Shown piece after piece: positions 39,112 through 48,813 of a stretch of 64,000 nucleotides of DNA. The stretch comes from Nitrobacteraceae bacterium AZCC 1564. Lineage in GTDB: Bacteria; Pseudomonadota; Alphaproteobacteria; Rhizobiales; Xanthobacteraceae. The notes beneath the pieces are model-generated. The model ran no database searches, had not been told where the DNA came from, and saw only the letters and a list, made by a program, of their open reading frames with translations. Within the stretch, counting starts at the first letter, position 1. Every line of letters starts with the position of its first letter. The stretch spans positions 2,743,001-2,807,000 of the forward strand of contig JBAGRR010000001.1 in the NCBI GenBank assembly GCA_036924835.1. Direction: 5' to 3'. The translations under genes and the position numbers were made by a program.

Positions 39112-39549
39112 ATGATTAACGCTCTCAAGGGCGTGCCATTTCGAGGCGCGACAATTCGGAATGCCTCGATGGTTGTGCTGGCTGCCAGCACCGTGGCTCT
39201 TACTTCCTCAGCAAGTGAGGCCCGCTCTCGTAGAGATTGGCGCGATGCCAATGCCTCAATCAGTTCCGGCCACTCGTTCTCGGGAATGGCTTCCTATTAT
39301 GGCAATGAATCCGGCAGCAAGACTGCCTCGGGCCAGCGGTTTAATCAGAACGCCATGACCGCAGCACATCGGACCTTGCCGTTTGGCACCCGTTTGCGGG
39401 TGACTCACAACGGACACAGCGTCGTTGTCACGGTCAACGATCGTGGGCCGTTCATTCGCGGCCGCGTTCTCGATCTTTCGAAGGGCGCCGCCCGCGCGAT
39501 TGGCCTGACTGGCCGTGGCGTCGGCCGCGTCGTCGCCGAAGTTCAATAA
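39112..39549 (+). CDS. rlpA: RlpA-like septal lytic transglycosylase
   Basis: A 145-residue exported protein: signal peptide (SMVVLAASTVALTSSASEA) and one double-psi beta-barrel domain with GMASYYGNESGSKTASGQRFNQNAMTAAH-TLPFGT and VTVNDRGPFIRGRVLDLSKGAA, including the catalytic-type Asp of the ND-RGP motif. The SPOR domain of E. coli RlpA is absent, as in many short alphaproteobacterial versions. Upstream is the AT-rich region; a good terminator follows. Confidence 0.9.
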   Translation: MINALKGVPFRGATIRNASMVVLAASTVALTSSASEARSRRDWRDANASISSGHSFSGMASYYGNESGSKTASGQRFNQNAMTAAHRTLPFGTRLRVTHNGHSVVVTVNDRGPFIRGRVLDLSKGAARAIGLTGRGVGRVVAEVQ

Positions 39550-39669
39550 GCAACACAACATCATGCCAGAAGCTGTCCCAGGCAGCGTCTGGAAAACGCG
39601 ATGTTCGCGCTTATCTGAAGCGTCAGTAGCGTAAAGCGTACGTAGCGTGTGAGTTGAGTTGCGTTGAAG

Positions 39670-39698
39670 AGGCCGGCATCGGTTGTGCCGGCCTTTTT
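39670..39698 (+). terminator. Terminator after rlpA
   Basis: AGGCCGGCA and TGCCGGCCT arms around TCGGTTG, followed by TTTT. Confidence 0.85.
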
Positions 39699-39706
39699 CG
39701 TTGCCT

Positions 39707-39874
39707 CTAGTGGTCCGATTCTAACATTCGCATCCCATTTCGGCAGGCACCTCCTGCGAATGTTAGAATCAAAGGGCCGCTAGCAAATGTAAGTTCTAGT
39801 CGAGTTTTGGATTTGACATTCGCTTGACGAACTCGCAGCCAGGCGGGTCGCGAATGTCAAATCCACTCCACTAG
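39707..39874 (+). repeat. Twin-hairpin CTAG element, subfamily I
   Basis: Same orientation as 770-934. Stems GATTCTAACATTCGCA and ATTTGACATTCGCT with complements. The right CTAG (39871-39874) contains the TAG stop of priA read on the minus strand. Confidence 0.9.
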
Positions 39875-42045
39875 AGGAAGCTTTGCGGATCGATATCGAT
39901 CTCAAGCTTGAGGTTGCCCGTGAGCTTAGGCGCACCTGCGATCCAATGGCGTATGTAGTCGGAGAGATCCACGTTGCGCGCTGACTTCACCAGCAGGCGA
40001 AATCGATATCGCCCCTTGATCACCGCGAGCGGTGCCTCCGCTGGACCAAGCACCTGTACCCGCTCATCAAGTGGCGCCAGGGCCGCGAGCTTTCGGGCAA
40101 AACCTTCTGCGGTGGGACGATCGCCAGCCGAGATGATGAAACTTGCAAGCCGTCCAAACGGCGGATAGAGCGCACGCTCGCGCGATTCAATTTCGCTCGC
40201 GTAGAACGCCTCGCGGTCCGAGGCGATCAAGGCCTTCATCACCGGGTGCTCCGGCTGATGCGTCTGCAGATAACCAACGCCGCGCCCCTGCTCACGGCCG
40301 GCACGCCCGATCACCTGATTGAGTAACTGAAACGTACGTTCCGCGGCGCGTGGATCGCCATTGCCGAGCCCGAGATCGGCATCAACGACACCGACAAGAT
40401 TAAGCCGCGGGAAGTTATGCCCCTTGGCCACGAGTTGTGTGCCGATGATGATATCAACCCGGCCCTCCGCGATCTCATTCAGTTCCGCACGCATGGTCTC
40501 GATAGACGTGATCAGGTCGCTCGACAGCACCATGGTGCGCGCTTCGGGAAATAACGCCGCTGCTTCTTCCTGCAGTCGCTCCACGCCCGGGCCGATCGCC
40601 GCGAGCGATTCCTCCGCGTTGCATTGCGGGCATTGATGCGGGCGTGGCATCGAGAATCCGCAGTGATGGCAAACAAGCCGCTGACGAAAACGATGATCCA
40701 CCAGCCACGCGTCGCAGATCGTGCAGGCGAAGCGATGCCCGCAGGCGCGACACAAGGTGAGCGGTGCATAGCCGCGACGATTGAGGAACAGCAACGCCTG
40801 CTCCTTGCGCTCGACAGCGATCTTGATTTCTTCCGCCAATCGCGGCGAAATGAACTTGCCGCGCGGAGGGCCTTCACGCTTGAGATCAATCGCTTCGATG
40901 TGAGGCATATGCTGGCCACCGAAGCGAGACGGCAGCGCTACGCGACGATAGCGGCCCTTGCGTGCATTCACTTCACTTTCGACTGACGGTGTCGCGGAAC
41001 ACAGTACCACGGAGATTTTCGCAATGTGTCCGCGAACCACCGCCATATCGCGCGCGTGGTAATGCGCGCCCTCGTCCTGCTTGTAAGCTTGATCGTGCTC
41101 TTCATCGACCACGATGAGTCCGAGATCGGCATAGGGCAGAAACAGTGCCGAGCGCGCACCGACAACGACCTGCGCGTCTCCCGACGCGATAGCTGCCCAG
41201 TTGCGCGCGCGTGTCCGCGGCGTCAGTTCCGAATGCCACTCGATTGGCCGGACGCCAAAGCGCGACGCAAAGCGATCGAGAAACTGGCCGGTCAGTGCGA
41301 TCTCCGGCATCAGGATCATCGCCTGCTTGCCGCGGCGGATGATTTCGGCCACCCCCTCGAAATAGACTTCGGTCTTACCCGATCCCGTGACGCCGTCTAG
41401 CAGCGCGACATTGAATTCGTCCTTCGAAGCAAAGTCCCGCAGAACATCCGCCGCAGCGCTTTGTTCAGGCGAGAGATCCGGCTCTGCGAAGGATGGATCA
41501 GGCGCCGGTGCGGCAAGTTCGCGCGGCATCGGCTCGATTGTCAGCGTGCCTTCATCGACAAGACCATCGACCACACCAGCGCTGACACCTGCCTCCTTTG
41601 CCGCCTCGGTCTTCGCATGCAGCAGTCCGTCGGAGAGAAGGTCGATCAACCGGCGCCGCGCAGGCGTTAGACGCTGCGGCGGCGCGCCCACGAGCCGCAC
41701 GCCCATCCGTACCCGTTCGGGCCCCAGATGCTCGCCCATTCGCAGCGCCATACGCAGCACCATTCCCCGAGCCGACAGCGTGTAATTGGCAACCCAGTCC
41801 ACGAAGCTTCGTAGTTCCGGCTTGAGCGGCGGAACATCCAGCTTATCGCCGGTGTCCTTCAGTCGATTGTGCAGGCGGGGATCAGGATTGCCGTTCTCGG
41901 CCCAGACCACGGCCGTCACATCGCGTGGCCCCAGCGGCACGCTGACAACGTCGCCCGGATTGAGATCGACGCCATCCGGAACGCGGTAGGAATAGGCCTG
42001 GTTGAGGGCGACCGGCACGAGAACGTCCACAACTCGTCTTGCCAT
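39871..42045 (-). CDS. priA: Primosomal replication restart helicase PriA
   Basis: A 724-residue superfamily-2 helicase. Walker A GVTGSGKTE, DEEHD box, and two zinc-binding clusters within CRACGHRFACTICDAW and VCHHCGFSMPRPHQCPQC (eight cysteines) are complete. It reloads the replisome at stalled forks. The last codons are TTC CTC TAG, with the stop contained in the terminal CTAG of the hairpin element. It lies opposite xerC, a common arrangement in Hyphomicrobiales. Confidence 0.97.
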   Translation of the reverse strand: MARRVVDVLVPVALNQAYSYRVPDGVDLNPGDVVSVPLGPRDVTAVVWAENGNPDPRLHNRLKDTGDKLDVPPLKPELRSFVDWVANYTLSARGMVLRMALRMGEHLGPERVRMGVRLVGAPPQRLTPARRRLIDLLSDGLLHAKTEAAKEAGVSAGVVDGLVDEGTLTIEPMPRELAAPAPDPSFAEPDLSPEQSAAADVLRDFASKDEFNVALLDGVTGSGKTEVYFEGVAEIIRRGKQAMILMPEIALTGQFLDRFASRFGVRPIEWHSELTPRTRARNWAAIASGDAQVVVGARSALFLPYADLGLIVVDEEHDQAYKQDEGAHYHARDMAVVRGHIAKISVVLCSATPSVESEVNARKGRYRRVALPSRFGGQHMPHIEAIDLKREGPPRGKFISPRLAEEIKIAVERKEQALLFLNRRGYAPLTLCRACGHRFACTICDAWLVDHRFRQRLVCHHCGFSMPRPHQCPQCNAEESLAAIGPGVERLQEEAAALFPEARTMVLSSDLITSIETMRAELNEIAEGRVDIIIGTQLVAKGHNFPRLNLVGVVDADLGLGNGDPRAAERTFQLLNQVIGRAGREQGRGVGYLQTHQPEHPVMKALIASDREAFYASEIESRERALYPPFGRLASFIISAGDRPTAEGFARKLAALAPLDERVQVLGPAEAPLAVIKGRYRFRLLVKSARNVDLSDYIRHWIAGAPKLTGNLKLEIDIDPQSFL

Positions 42046-42126
42046 ACCAGCGAACGGTCCGAATGAGGTGAGATGTTAAGGAAAGGGAGCGATAAACCAG
42101 CTTCTGTCAAGCATTGGACATAAGAC

Positions 42127-43110
42127 ATGGCCAAAGCCGCCGACGCAACCGGCCCGGATGCGACCACAGCGCAACTGACCTGCGCGACGCCCGATCTTCT
42201 CGCCGAGATGACAAACTGGCTGTCACATTTGCGGGCGGAGCGACGACTGTCGCCGAAAACCCTTGAAGCCTATGCGCGCGACCTGCGTCAGTGCCTGATC
42301 TTTCTCAGCGAGCATTGGGGCGGCCCCGTGACGCTGAAACAATTTGCCGCCATCGAGGCAACGGACGTACGGGCATTCATGTCGTCCCGGCGCGCGGATG
42401 ACATCGGCGGCCGCTCGCTCATGCGGGCGCTTGCGGGATTGCGATCATTCGGAAAGTTTCTCGAACGTGAAGGCAAGGGCAAGGTCGGCGCCCTGTCCGC
42501 GATCCGCGCCCCCAAAATCGGCAAGAGCCTGCCAAAGCCCATCCAGATGGATTCCGCGCGGCAGATGGCCGATGCAGATATTCGCGCCGGCGAAAACCGC
42601 GAACCATGGATCTGGGCGCGGGATGCTGCCGTCATGGCGCTGCTTTATGGCTCAGGCCTTCGCATCTCTGAAGCTCTCGGCCTCAAGCGTCGTGATGTGC
42701 CGCTTCCCGGCAAGGGCGATGTCATCGTCGTCACCGGCAAGGGGAACAAGACGCGCATGGTGCCGGTTCTGCAGAACGTCCTGCAACTTGTGCAGGATTA
42801 TGTGGCGATGTGTCCGCACACAATCGCACCAAACGAGCCGATATTTGTCGGCGCGCGTTGCGGACCGCTCAGCCCGCGCATCATTCAGTTGACGATGGAG
42901 CGGCTACGCGGCGCTCTCGGATTACCCGACAGCGCGACCCCTCATGCGCTGCGTCATTCGTTCGCGACACATCTGCTGTCACGCGGCGGCGATCTGCGCG
43001 CGATCCAGGAATTGCTCGGGCACTCGTCCCTCTCGACCACGCAGATCTACACCGGCGTGGATGCGGAGCGCTTGCTTGATGTCTACAAGACGGCCCATCC
43101 GCGCGCGTGA
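42127..43110 (+). CDS. xerC: Site-specific tyrosine recombinase XerC
   Basis: A 327-residue recombinase that resolves chromosome dimers at dif with XerD. The N-terminal SAM-like domain (SHLRAERRLSPKTLEAYARDL) and catalytic residues are complete: Arg in GSGLRISEAL, Lys in GKGNKTR, HALRHSFATHLL, HSSLSTTQIYT with the tyrosine nucleophile. Location beside priA marks it as the housekeeping enzyme and not an island integrase. Confidence 0.95.
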   Translation: MAKAADATGPDATTAQLTCATPDLLAEMTNWLSHLRAERRLSPKTLEAYARDLRQCLIFLSEHWGGPVTLKQFAAIEATDVRAFMSSRRADDIGGRSLMRALAGLRSFGKFLEREGKGKVGALSAIRAPKIGKSLPKPIQMDSARQMADADIRAGENREPWIWARDAAVMALLYGSGLRISEALGLKRRDVPLPGKGDVIVVTGKGNKTRMVPVLQNVLQLVQDYVAMCPHTIAPNEPIFVGARCGPLSPRIIQLTMERLRGALGLPDSATPHALRHSFATHLLSRGGDLRAIQELLGHSSLSTTQIYTGVDAERLLDVYKTAHPRA

Positions 43111-43180
43111 CAGAATTTTGTCGTGCAATGTCACATAGCTGCCCCTTGCGCAGTGCGTGCAGTTCGGTCAATCGTGACCC

Positions 43181-43510
43181 CTAGTGTGGCGTCTCGCAAT
43201 TGCCGATCACTCTTGCGGCTAGTGTCCCGAATCCAAAGTTCGCCTCGTCGTGCAGTCCGCTCCGTAGCGAACTTTGGATTCGAGAGGATACTAGTAAACT
43301 TATGATTCTAGTGTGGTTTAGGTTCAGAAGTTCGCTGGAAGGACGCGCGGAAAAGATCCAGCGAACTTCTGAACCACCACACTAGTCTCTTATCAGCAAT
43401 TGCGAGACAGAAGCCACACTAGCATTTTGATTTTGCTAGTGTCCTTTCGTCTCCGAATAACCGTGCGAGCGCGCCGCAAATTGGCCGGTTATTCGGAGAC
43501 GGGACACTAG
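43181..43510 (-). repeat. Twin-hairpin element, subfamily IV, interrupted by another element
   Basis: Outer element: stem GTCTCGCAATTGC (from 43191) pairs with GCAATTGCGAGAC (about 43396-43408), then spacer CATTTTGATTTTG and the second hairpin with stem GTCTCCGAATAACC and complement. A complete subfamily II element occupies 43219-43385 within the first loop. The uninterrupted relative is 63560-63726. Confidence 0.92.
43219..43385 (+). repeat. Twin-hairpin element, subfamily II, inserted in the loop of another
   Basis: Nearly identical to 32166-32332. It is flanked by CTAG on both sides. Left of it 15 nt and right of it 10 nt complete the outer loop, exactly the spacing around CTGG in the uninterrupted copy at 63560, so CTAG is the duplicated target. 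Confidence 0.92.
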
Positions 43511-43533
43511 TTTGTTGGGGAGAACTGTTTGCC

Positions 43534-44124
43534 ATGAGCGCACACGAGAGTATGGAGCATGCGGAGCACGCCGAACACGCATCCGGCTCCAACAAGAAGA
43601 TCGCGCTGCTGATCGCCGTCATCGCTCTGTTCCTCGCGTTTTCGGAAACGCTCGGCAAAGGCGCGCAGACCGAATCCATCAGCAAGAATGTCGAGGCCTC
43701 CAATCTCTGGGCCTTCTTCCAAGCCAAGAGCATTCGCCGCACAGTCGTCCAGTCGATCTCCGAACACGCCAAACTTAGCCTGGGCCTCGCCGGTGATGAG
43801 GCACAGAAGGCGGCGCTGACCAAGCAGATCGAGGACTGGCAGAAGACCGCAGCGCGTTATCGCTCCGAACCCGAAACCGGTGAGGGGTCTGAACAACTGG
43901 CCGCACGCGCCAAGCATGCCGAGCACGACCGCGATCTCGCCATGGCGCGGTATCATCACTACGAACTGGCTTCAGCGGCATTCCAGATCGGCATCGTGCT
44001 GGCATCAGCGACCATCATCACCGGGATGATCGCGCTGGCTTGGGTTTCGTGCTTGCTGACTGTCGCCGGATTGGCATTTACGGCAATCGGCCTGTTCGCC
44101 CCGCACGCCGTTCATATCATGTAG
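43534..44124 (+). CDS. DUF4337 membrane protein
   Basis: A 196-residue protein: His-rich N-terminus (HESMEHAEHAEHA), one membrane span (KIALLIAVIALFLAFSETL), a central helical soluble part, and two C-terminal spans (FQIGIVLASATIITGMIALAW and CLLTVAGLAFTAIGLF). The KGAQTESISKNVEASNLWAFFQAKSIR stretch is the DUF4337 hallmark. The function is unknown. It lies between two hairpin-element clusters and is not part of a recognised operon. Confidence 0.88.
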   Translation: MSAHESMEHAEHAEHASGSNKKIALLIAVIALFLAFSETLGKGAQTESISKNVEASNLWAFFQAKSIRRTVVQSISEHAKLSLGLAGDEAQKAALTKQIEDWQKTAARYRSEPETGEGSEQLAARAKHAEHDRDLAMARYHHYELASAAFQIGIVLASATIITGMIALAWVSCLLTVAGLAFTAIGLFAPHAVHIM

Positions 44125-44129
44125 TCGAA

Positions 44130-44295
44130 CTCGTGTCCTGAATCCGAAGTTCGCCTCATACTGCAGCGCGCCTTGTAGCGAACTTCGGATTCGAAAGGAC
44201 ACTAGCAACCTATGATTCTAGTGTGGTTTAGGTTCAGAAGTTCGCTGAAAGGACTCGCCGAGGGAATGAAGCGAACTTCTGAACCACCACACTAG
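44130..44295 (+). repeat. Twin-hairpin CTAG element, subfamily II
   Basis: Stems AATCCGAAGTTCGC and GGTTCAGAAGTTCGCT with complements. The left CTAG has decayed to CTCG. The right CTAG (44292-44295) supplies the TAG stop of the next gene. Compared with 32166 the first stem has A-to-G changes on one strand and matching T-to-C on the other, a compensatory pair. Confidence 0.9.
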
Positions 44296-44819
44296 GATGA
44301 CGATCGCGACGCCTGCATGCGACGGCGCAGGCGCTGAACAAATCCAAGCGACGCTCGCCCCCGCAGGCGAGTCGCCCACCGCCGGATGGCATCCTTGAAG
44401 GGCGCGACCAAAGCGGTCGCGCGGGCGCGCAGGTCTAAAACGATTTCATAGAGCTTGCAAAACCAGTCCATCCGCAACAGCTTGTCGCGCGTCAAGTCGA
44501 AGACAAACGCGATGAGACCGACGCCCAAAACCTTATGCAGGATAATCAGGATCGTGGCGCCGACAAAATACTTGTGCGCCAGCAGCCACGGCTCGACCAA
44601 GCTCAAAGGAAACAGCAGGACGAGCGGCACAGCAAATACGATCAACGTCGCACCAGGCGAGAGATGATCGATCTGTGCCGCCAGCCACCTCTTAAAGGCA
44701 GGAAGCGGAATCAGCGCAACGACGCGTGCGATGATCGGCTCGACGCGGTCCCACAGCCAAGCCTCGAGCAGAAAGATCAGCGCAAGCAGAACCCACAGCG
44801 GACGAAGCAGCCGACGCAT
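44292..44819 (-). CDS. Hypothetical membrane protein
   Basis: A 175-residue protein with three hydrophobic segments (LWVLLALIFLLEAWLW, ATLIVFAVPLVLLFPLSLV, FVGATILIILHKVLGVGLIAFVF) and a very basic Arg-rich C-terminus. No family name can be given with confidence. The final codon and stop are TCC TAG, the stop lying in the terminal CTAG of the adjoining hairpin element. Hairpin elements flank it on both sides. Confidence 0.7.
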   Translation of the reverse strand: MRRLLRPLWVLLALIFLLEAWLWDRVEPIIARVVALIPLPAFKRWLAAQIDHLSPGATLIVFAVPLVLLFPLSLVEPWLLAHKYFVGATILIILHKVLGVGLIAFVFDLTRDKLLRMDWFCKLYEIVLDLRARATALVAPFKDAIRRWATRLRGRASLGFVQRLRRRMQASRSSS

Positions 44820-44844
44820 TCCGCACTCTCATCCTCGTGACCGC

Positions 44845-45013
44845 CTAGTGTCCCGGTTCTAACGTTCGCATCACTTTGCAGCACTCTCGTTCGCGAACGT
44901 TAGAACCAGGAAGGACACTAGCAACTCTATGAAGCTAGTGCGCTTTTTGGATTTGACGTTCGTACTGAGGACTCGCCGCAATGCTGGCACGAACGTCAAA
45001 TCCAGCGCACTAG
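44845..45013 (+). repeat. Twin-hairpin CTAG element, subfamily V
   Basis: Stems GGTTCTAACGTTCGC and GGATTTGACGTTCGT with complements, spacer CAACTCTATGAAG. It ends 12 bp from the lpdA stop and stands where an lpdA terminator would be expected. Confidence 0.9.
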
Positions 45014-45025
45014 CGCCGGACCACG

Positions 45026-46429
45026 TTACATATGGATGGCGCGTTTTCCGACCGCAAGCGCGGCTTCCTTGACAGCCTCAGACCGCGTCGGGTGGGCATG
45101 GCAGGTACGTGCAAGGTCTTCTGCCGAACCGCCGAACTCCATGAGAACCGCAGCTTCGTGGATCATTTCGCCGGCTTCCGCGCCCACAATGTGCGCACCG
45201 AGCACGCGATCCGTCTTTGCATCCGCAAGAATCTTCACAAAGCCATCCGTGGTCTGGTTGACCTTGGTGCGCGCGTTCGCCGTGAACGGAAACTTGCCAA
45301 CCGTGTAGGCCACGCCAGCCTGCTTCAATTCTTCCTCAGTCTTTCCGACCGAGGCCACTTCCGGCGATGTGTACACCACGCTTGGGATCACATCGTAATT
45401 GGTGTGACCAGCCTGGCCGGCGAGGATTTCGGCGATCGCAATGCCTTCGTCTTCCGCCTTGTGCGCCAGCATCGGTCCCGCAATCACGTCACCGATGGCA
45501 TAGATGCCCTTCACATTGGTTGCGAAGTGCCCGTCGGTCTGCACGCGGCCGCGCTGATCAAGCACAACGCCTGCCTCCTTCAGACCAAGGCCGTCAGTGT
45601 ACGGCACGCGTCCGATCGCAACGAGCACGACATCCGCCTCAATGGTTTCCGCCTTGCCCCCGCTAGCGGCTTCGACCTGCGCCTTCAGCCGCTTGCCTGA
45701 GCTGTCGACGCTGGTCACCTTGGTGCCGAGCTTGAAGGTCATGTCCTGCTTCTCGAGGATGCGCTGGAAGGACTTCGCCACTTCGCCGTCCATGCCGGGC
45801 AAGATCCGATCGAGGAATTCGACGACCACCACTTCTGTTCCCAGACGCCGCCATACCGAGCCAAGCTCAAGGCCAATGACGCCTGCGCCAATGACCAGCA
45901 TCTTCTCGGGCACCTTGTCGAGCACCAGCGCGCCGGTCGACGACACGATACGCTTCTCGTCGATGTCGACGCCCTTGAGCTTGGCGACGTCGGAGCCCGT
46001 GGCGATGACGATGTTCTTGGTTTCGAGAATCTCAGTTTTGCCGTCAGCGCCCTTCACCTCGACCTTGCCTGCAGACACGATGCGGCCCGTGCCCTGATAA
46101 GGCTCGACCTTGTTCTTCTTGAACAGGAATCCGACGCCCTTGACGTTGCCGTCAACACCATCGGTCTTGAACTTCATCATGGTCGAAAGGTCGAGCTTCG
46201 GCTTACCGACTTCGATGCCCATCTTCGGCAGCATATGAGAGACTTCCTCATAGCGCTCCGACGCCTGCAGCAACGCCTTCGAGGGAATACATCCGACATT
46301 CAGACACGTGCCTCCGAAGGTCGGCCACTTTTCGACAACCGCGACCTTCATGCCGAGCTGTGCTGCGCGGATCGCGCAGACATAACCACCGGGGCCGGTG
46401 CCGATAATGACGAGATCATAAGAGGCCAT
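45026..46429 (-). CDS. lpdA: Dihydrolipoyl dehydrogenase (E3)
   Basis: A 467-residue flavoprotein that reoxidises the lipoyl arms of E2. FAD loop [15 protein letters not shown], redox disulfide [18 protein letters not shown] loop [13 protein letters not shown], and catalytic His in HAHPTRSEA. Its position after sucB assigns it to the 2-oxoglutarate dehydrogenase complex, though one E3 may serve several complexes. Confidence 0.97.
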   Translation of the reverse strand: MASYDLVIIGTGPGGYVCAIRAAQLGMKVAVVEKWPTFGGTCLNVGCIPSKALLQASERYEEVSHMLPKMGIEVGKPKLDLSTMMKFKTDGVDGNVKGVGFLFKKNKVEPYQGTGRIVSAGKVEVKGADGKTEILETKNIVIATGSDVAKLKGVDIDEKRIVSSTGALVLDKVPEKMLVIGAGVIGLELGSVWRRLGTEVVVVEFLDRILPGMDGEVAKSFQRILEKQDMTFKLGTKVTSVDSSGKRLKAQVEAASGGKAETIEADVVLVAIGRVPYTDGLGLKEAGVVLDQRGRVQTDGHFATNVKGIYAIGDVIAGPMLAHKAEDEGIAIAEILAGQAGHTNYDVIPSVVYTSPEVASVGKTEEELKQAGVAYTVGKFPFTANARTKVNQTTDGFVKILADAKTDRVLGAHIVGAEAGEMIHEAAVLMEFGGSAEDLARTCHAHPTRSEAVKEAALAVGKRAIHM

Positions 46430-46464
46430 TGTAACTACCCTGCATTCATAGAGACGTGACGGTA

Positions 46465-47208
46465 CTACCGTCCGCCGGACACATCGAAAATTGTACCAGT
46501 GACATACGACGCTTCGTCGGACATTAGCCAGACGATCGCATTGGCGACTTCATCGGCCGTGCCGACGCGTTTCATCGGCACCGTGTGGGCAAGCTTCTGC
46601 GCGCGGCCTGGCTCACCGCCACTTGCATGGATATCGGTGTCGATCAATCCGGGACGAATCCCGTTAACACGGATACCCTCCCCGCTCACCTCGCGCGCGA
46701 GACCGACAGTGAACGTATCGATCGCGCCCTTTGACGCTGCGTAATCGACATAGAGGTTCGGTGAACCAAGCGTCGCAGCCACCGACGATAGGTTGACGAT
46801 CACGCCGCCTGAGCCACCGTGCTTCGTCGACATGCGCTTCACTGCTTCACGCGCGCACAGAATGCTGCCAACAACGTTGATATTCATCATCCGCGCGAGG
46901 CGCTCGGCGGACATCTCATCGACACGCGCGGTCTTGTCGATGACGCCTGCGTTGTTAACGAGTGCGCCAAGCTTGCCGAATTCGTCTGCCGCTTTGAACA
47001 AATTGACGATGTCAGCCTCGATGCCGACATCGCATTTCACGGCGATCGCCTTGCCGTTGCTGGCTTCGATCAGAGAGACAACTTCACGCGCTGCAGACTC
47101 ATTGCTGGCATAGCCAACAACCACCTTGTAGCCGAGCTTGGCAGCGCCAATGGCAGCAGCGCGACCAATGCCGCGGCTGCCTCCTGTTACGACGGCAACG
47201 CTATCCAT
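46465..47208 (-). CDS. SDR-family oxidoreductase
   Basis: A 247-residue short-chain dehydrogenase. Nucleotide loop [14 protein letters not shown] at about residue 89, catalytic Ser in LSSVAA, YxxxK as YAASKGA, and the PGLIDTDIH segment. Resembles glucose- or 3-oxoacyl-reductase-type members; the substrate cannot be told. It lies between sucB and lpdA on the same strand (78 and 35 bp gaps), so it is probably transcribed with the TCA genes. Confidence 0.9.
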   Translation of the reverse strand: MDSVAVVTGGSRGIGRAAAIGAAKLGYKVVVGYASNESAAREVVSLIEASNGKAIAVKCDVGIEADIVNLFKAADEFGKLGALVNNAGVIDKTARVDEMSAERLARMMNINVVGSILCAREAVKRMSTKHGGSGGVIVNLSSVAATLGSPNLYVDYAASKGAIDTFTVGLAREVSGEGIRVNGIRPGLIDTDIHASGGEPGRAQKLAHTVPMKRVGTADEVANAIVWLMSDEASYVTGTIFDVSGGR

Positions 47209-47254
47209 TCAAATCTCCGCTGAGGTCAGTTGTTCGCGTTGGGGAAAACGAAAA

Positions 47255-47284
47255 CGATGGCGGCGCAAAGCAGCGCCGCCACCT
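47255..47284 (-). terminator. GC hairpin after sucB
   Basis: GGCGGCGC (47259-47266) and GCGCCGCC (47273-47280) arms. On the minus strand ATCGTTTTC follows. It may attenuate transcription between sucB and the SDR gene. Confidence 0.5.
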
Positions 47285-47286
47285 GA

Positions 47287-48528
47287 TCAGAGATCCAGCA
47301 CTAGGCGCGCCGGATCTTCCAGGCTCTCCTTGACGCGGACGAGGAAGGTGACCGCTTCCTTGCCGTCAATGACGCGGTGGTCGTAGGACAGCGCGAGATA
47401 CATCATCGGACGGATTTCGATCTTTCCGCCGACTGCAACCGGCCGTTCCTGGATCTTGTGCATGCCGAGGATACCGGCCTGCGGTGCGTTCAGGATCGGA
47501 GTCGACATCAACGAGCCGTAAACACCACCGTTCGAGATGGTGAAGGTGCCGCCCTGCATGTCCTCGATCTTGAGCTGACCGTCACGCGCCTTCTTGCCGA
47601 AGTCCGCGATGCTCTTCTCAATATCAGCGAGCGACTTGTGATCGCATTCGCGCACCACCGGCACAACAAGACCTTTGTCGGTGCCGACCGCAACGCCGAT
47701 GTGATAGTAGTTCTTGTAGACCAGATCACCGCCGTCGATTTCAGCGTTGACTGCCGGCACTTCCTTGAGCGCCTGAACGCAAGCCTTCACGAAGAAGCCC
47801 ATGAAGCCGAGCTTGGTGGCGTGCTTCTTCTCGAACAGATCCTTGTAGTGCGCGCGCAGGGCCATCAGGTTGGTCATGTCGACCTCATTGAAGGTCGTGA
47901 GCATGGCCGCGGTGTTCTGCACGTCCTTGAGACGGCGCGCGATGGTCTGGCGGAGCCGCGTCATCTTCACGCGTTCTTCGCGCGCAGCATCGTCGGCAGG
48001 CGACGGCGCACGGACCTGAACTGGCGCCGGCTGGCTGACCGGCATCGGTGATGACGCAGCCTTCTCGATGGCGGCGAGCATGTCGCCCTTGGTTACGCGG
48101 CCATCCTTGCCGGAGCCTGGCACGGTCGAGGCATCAATGCCGCTTTCAGCGGAGAGCTTGCGCACCGACGGCGCCTGCGGCGCATCCGCTGGAGGAGATT
48201 TCTGCGCTGGAGCGGGAGCAGCCGCGGCGGGAGCAGCCTTTGCCGGCTCAGCAGCCTTGGCGGCGGCAGGAGCAGCCGGCTTCGCACCGCCCGCACCTTC
48301 CGTGATCTGACCGAGCAGCGCGCCAACCGCAACCGTCTCGCCATCCTTGGCAACGATCTCGCCAAGCGTGCCGGCGAACGGAGCCGGGACTTCGATGGTC
48401 ACCTTGTCGGTTTCGAGCTCAACCAACGGTTCATCAACGGCCACCGCATCGCCGGGCTTCTTGAACCAGCGGCCAATGGTAGCCTCGGTGACGGACTCGC
48501 CGAGTGTCGGAACGCGAATTTCAGCCAT
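47287..48528 (-). CDS. sucB: Dihydrolipoyllysine-residue succinyltransferase (E2)
   Basis: A 413-residue core of the 2-oxoglutarate dehydrogenase complex. N-terminal lipoyl domain with the lipoylated Lys in ETDKVTIEV, an Ala/Pro-rich hinge, the peripheral-subunit-binding segment ([30 protein letters not shown]), and the catalytic domain ending with [14 protein letters not shown]. Between it and sucA lies a hairpin element. Confidence 0.97.
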   Translation of the reverse strand: MAEIRVPTLGESVTEATIGRWFKKPGDAVAVDEPLVELETDKVTIEVPAPFAGTLGEIVAKDGETVAVGALLGQITEGAGGAKPAAPAAAKAAEPAKAAPAAAAPAPAQKSPPADAPQAPSVRKLSAESGIDASTVPGSGKDGRVTKGDMLAAIEKAASSPMPVSQPAPVQVRAPSPADDAAREERVKMTRLRQTIARRLKDVQNTAAMLTTFNEVDMTNLMALRAHYKDLFEKKHATKLGFMGFFVKACVQALKEVPAVNAEIDGGDLVYKNYYHIGVAVGTDKGLVVPVVRECDHKSLADIEKSIADFGKKARDGQLKIEDMQGGTFTISNGGVYGSLMSTPILNAPQAGILGMHKIQERPVAVGGKIEIRPMMYLALSYDHRVIDGKEAVTFLVRVKESLEDPARLVLDL

Positions 48529-48615
48529 TTTTTCTTCCTCTTGCGTCGTGAGCGGCGTGGCCCGCCGTCAGCGCTTCAAACAAATCAAAAGACAGGAACG
48601 TGGGATGCCGAAGAG

Positions 48616-48783
48616 CTAGTGCGGTGGATCTGACGTTCGTATCATTAGCAACCGCTGGTCCATCATACGAACGTCAGATCCAAAACCGCACTAGGTTCAT
48701 ATTTTTGCTAGTGTCCCTTAGGTTCTGACATTCGTAAACGAGCTAGCCGCAAGCTGATACGAATGTCAGAACCGGGACACTAG
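48616..48783 (-). repeat. Twin-hairpin CTAG element, subfamily III
   Basis: Stems GGATCTGACGTTCGTAT and GGTTCTGACATTCGTA with complements, spacer GTTCATATTTTTG. It lies in the 285-bp gap between sucA and sucB. A further hairpin ATGCCCGCG/CGCGGGCAT (48784-48806) separates it from the sucA stop. Confidence 0.9.
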
Positions 48784-48813
48784 ATGCCCGCGAAAGACGC
48801 GGGCATCCATTCC

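Noticed and set aside
42127-43110. XerC considered as the integrase of the tRNA-Ser island
   Set aside because: It lies 27 kb away beside priA and has the housekeeping XerC sequence, so it is the chromosomal dimer-resolution enzyme.
43181-45013. Hairpin elements considered as integron attC sites or a CRISPR array
   Set aside because: No GTT/AAC core sites and no integron integrase; the units are not evenly spaced short repeats with unique spacers. CTAG target duplication fits transposition instead.
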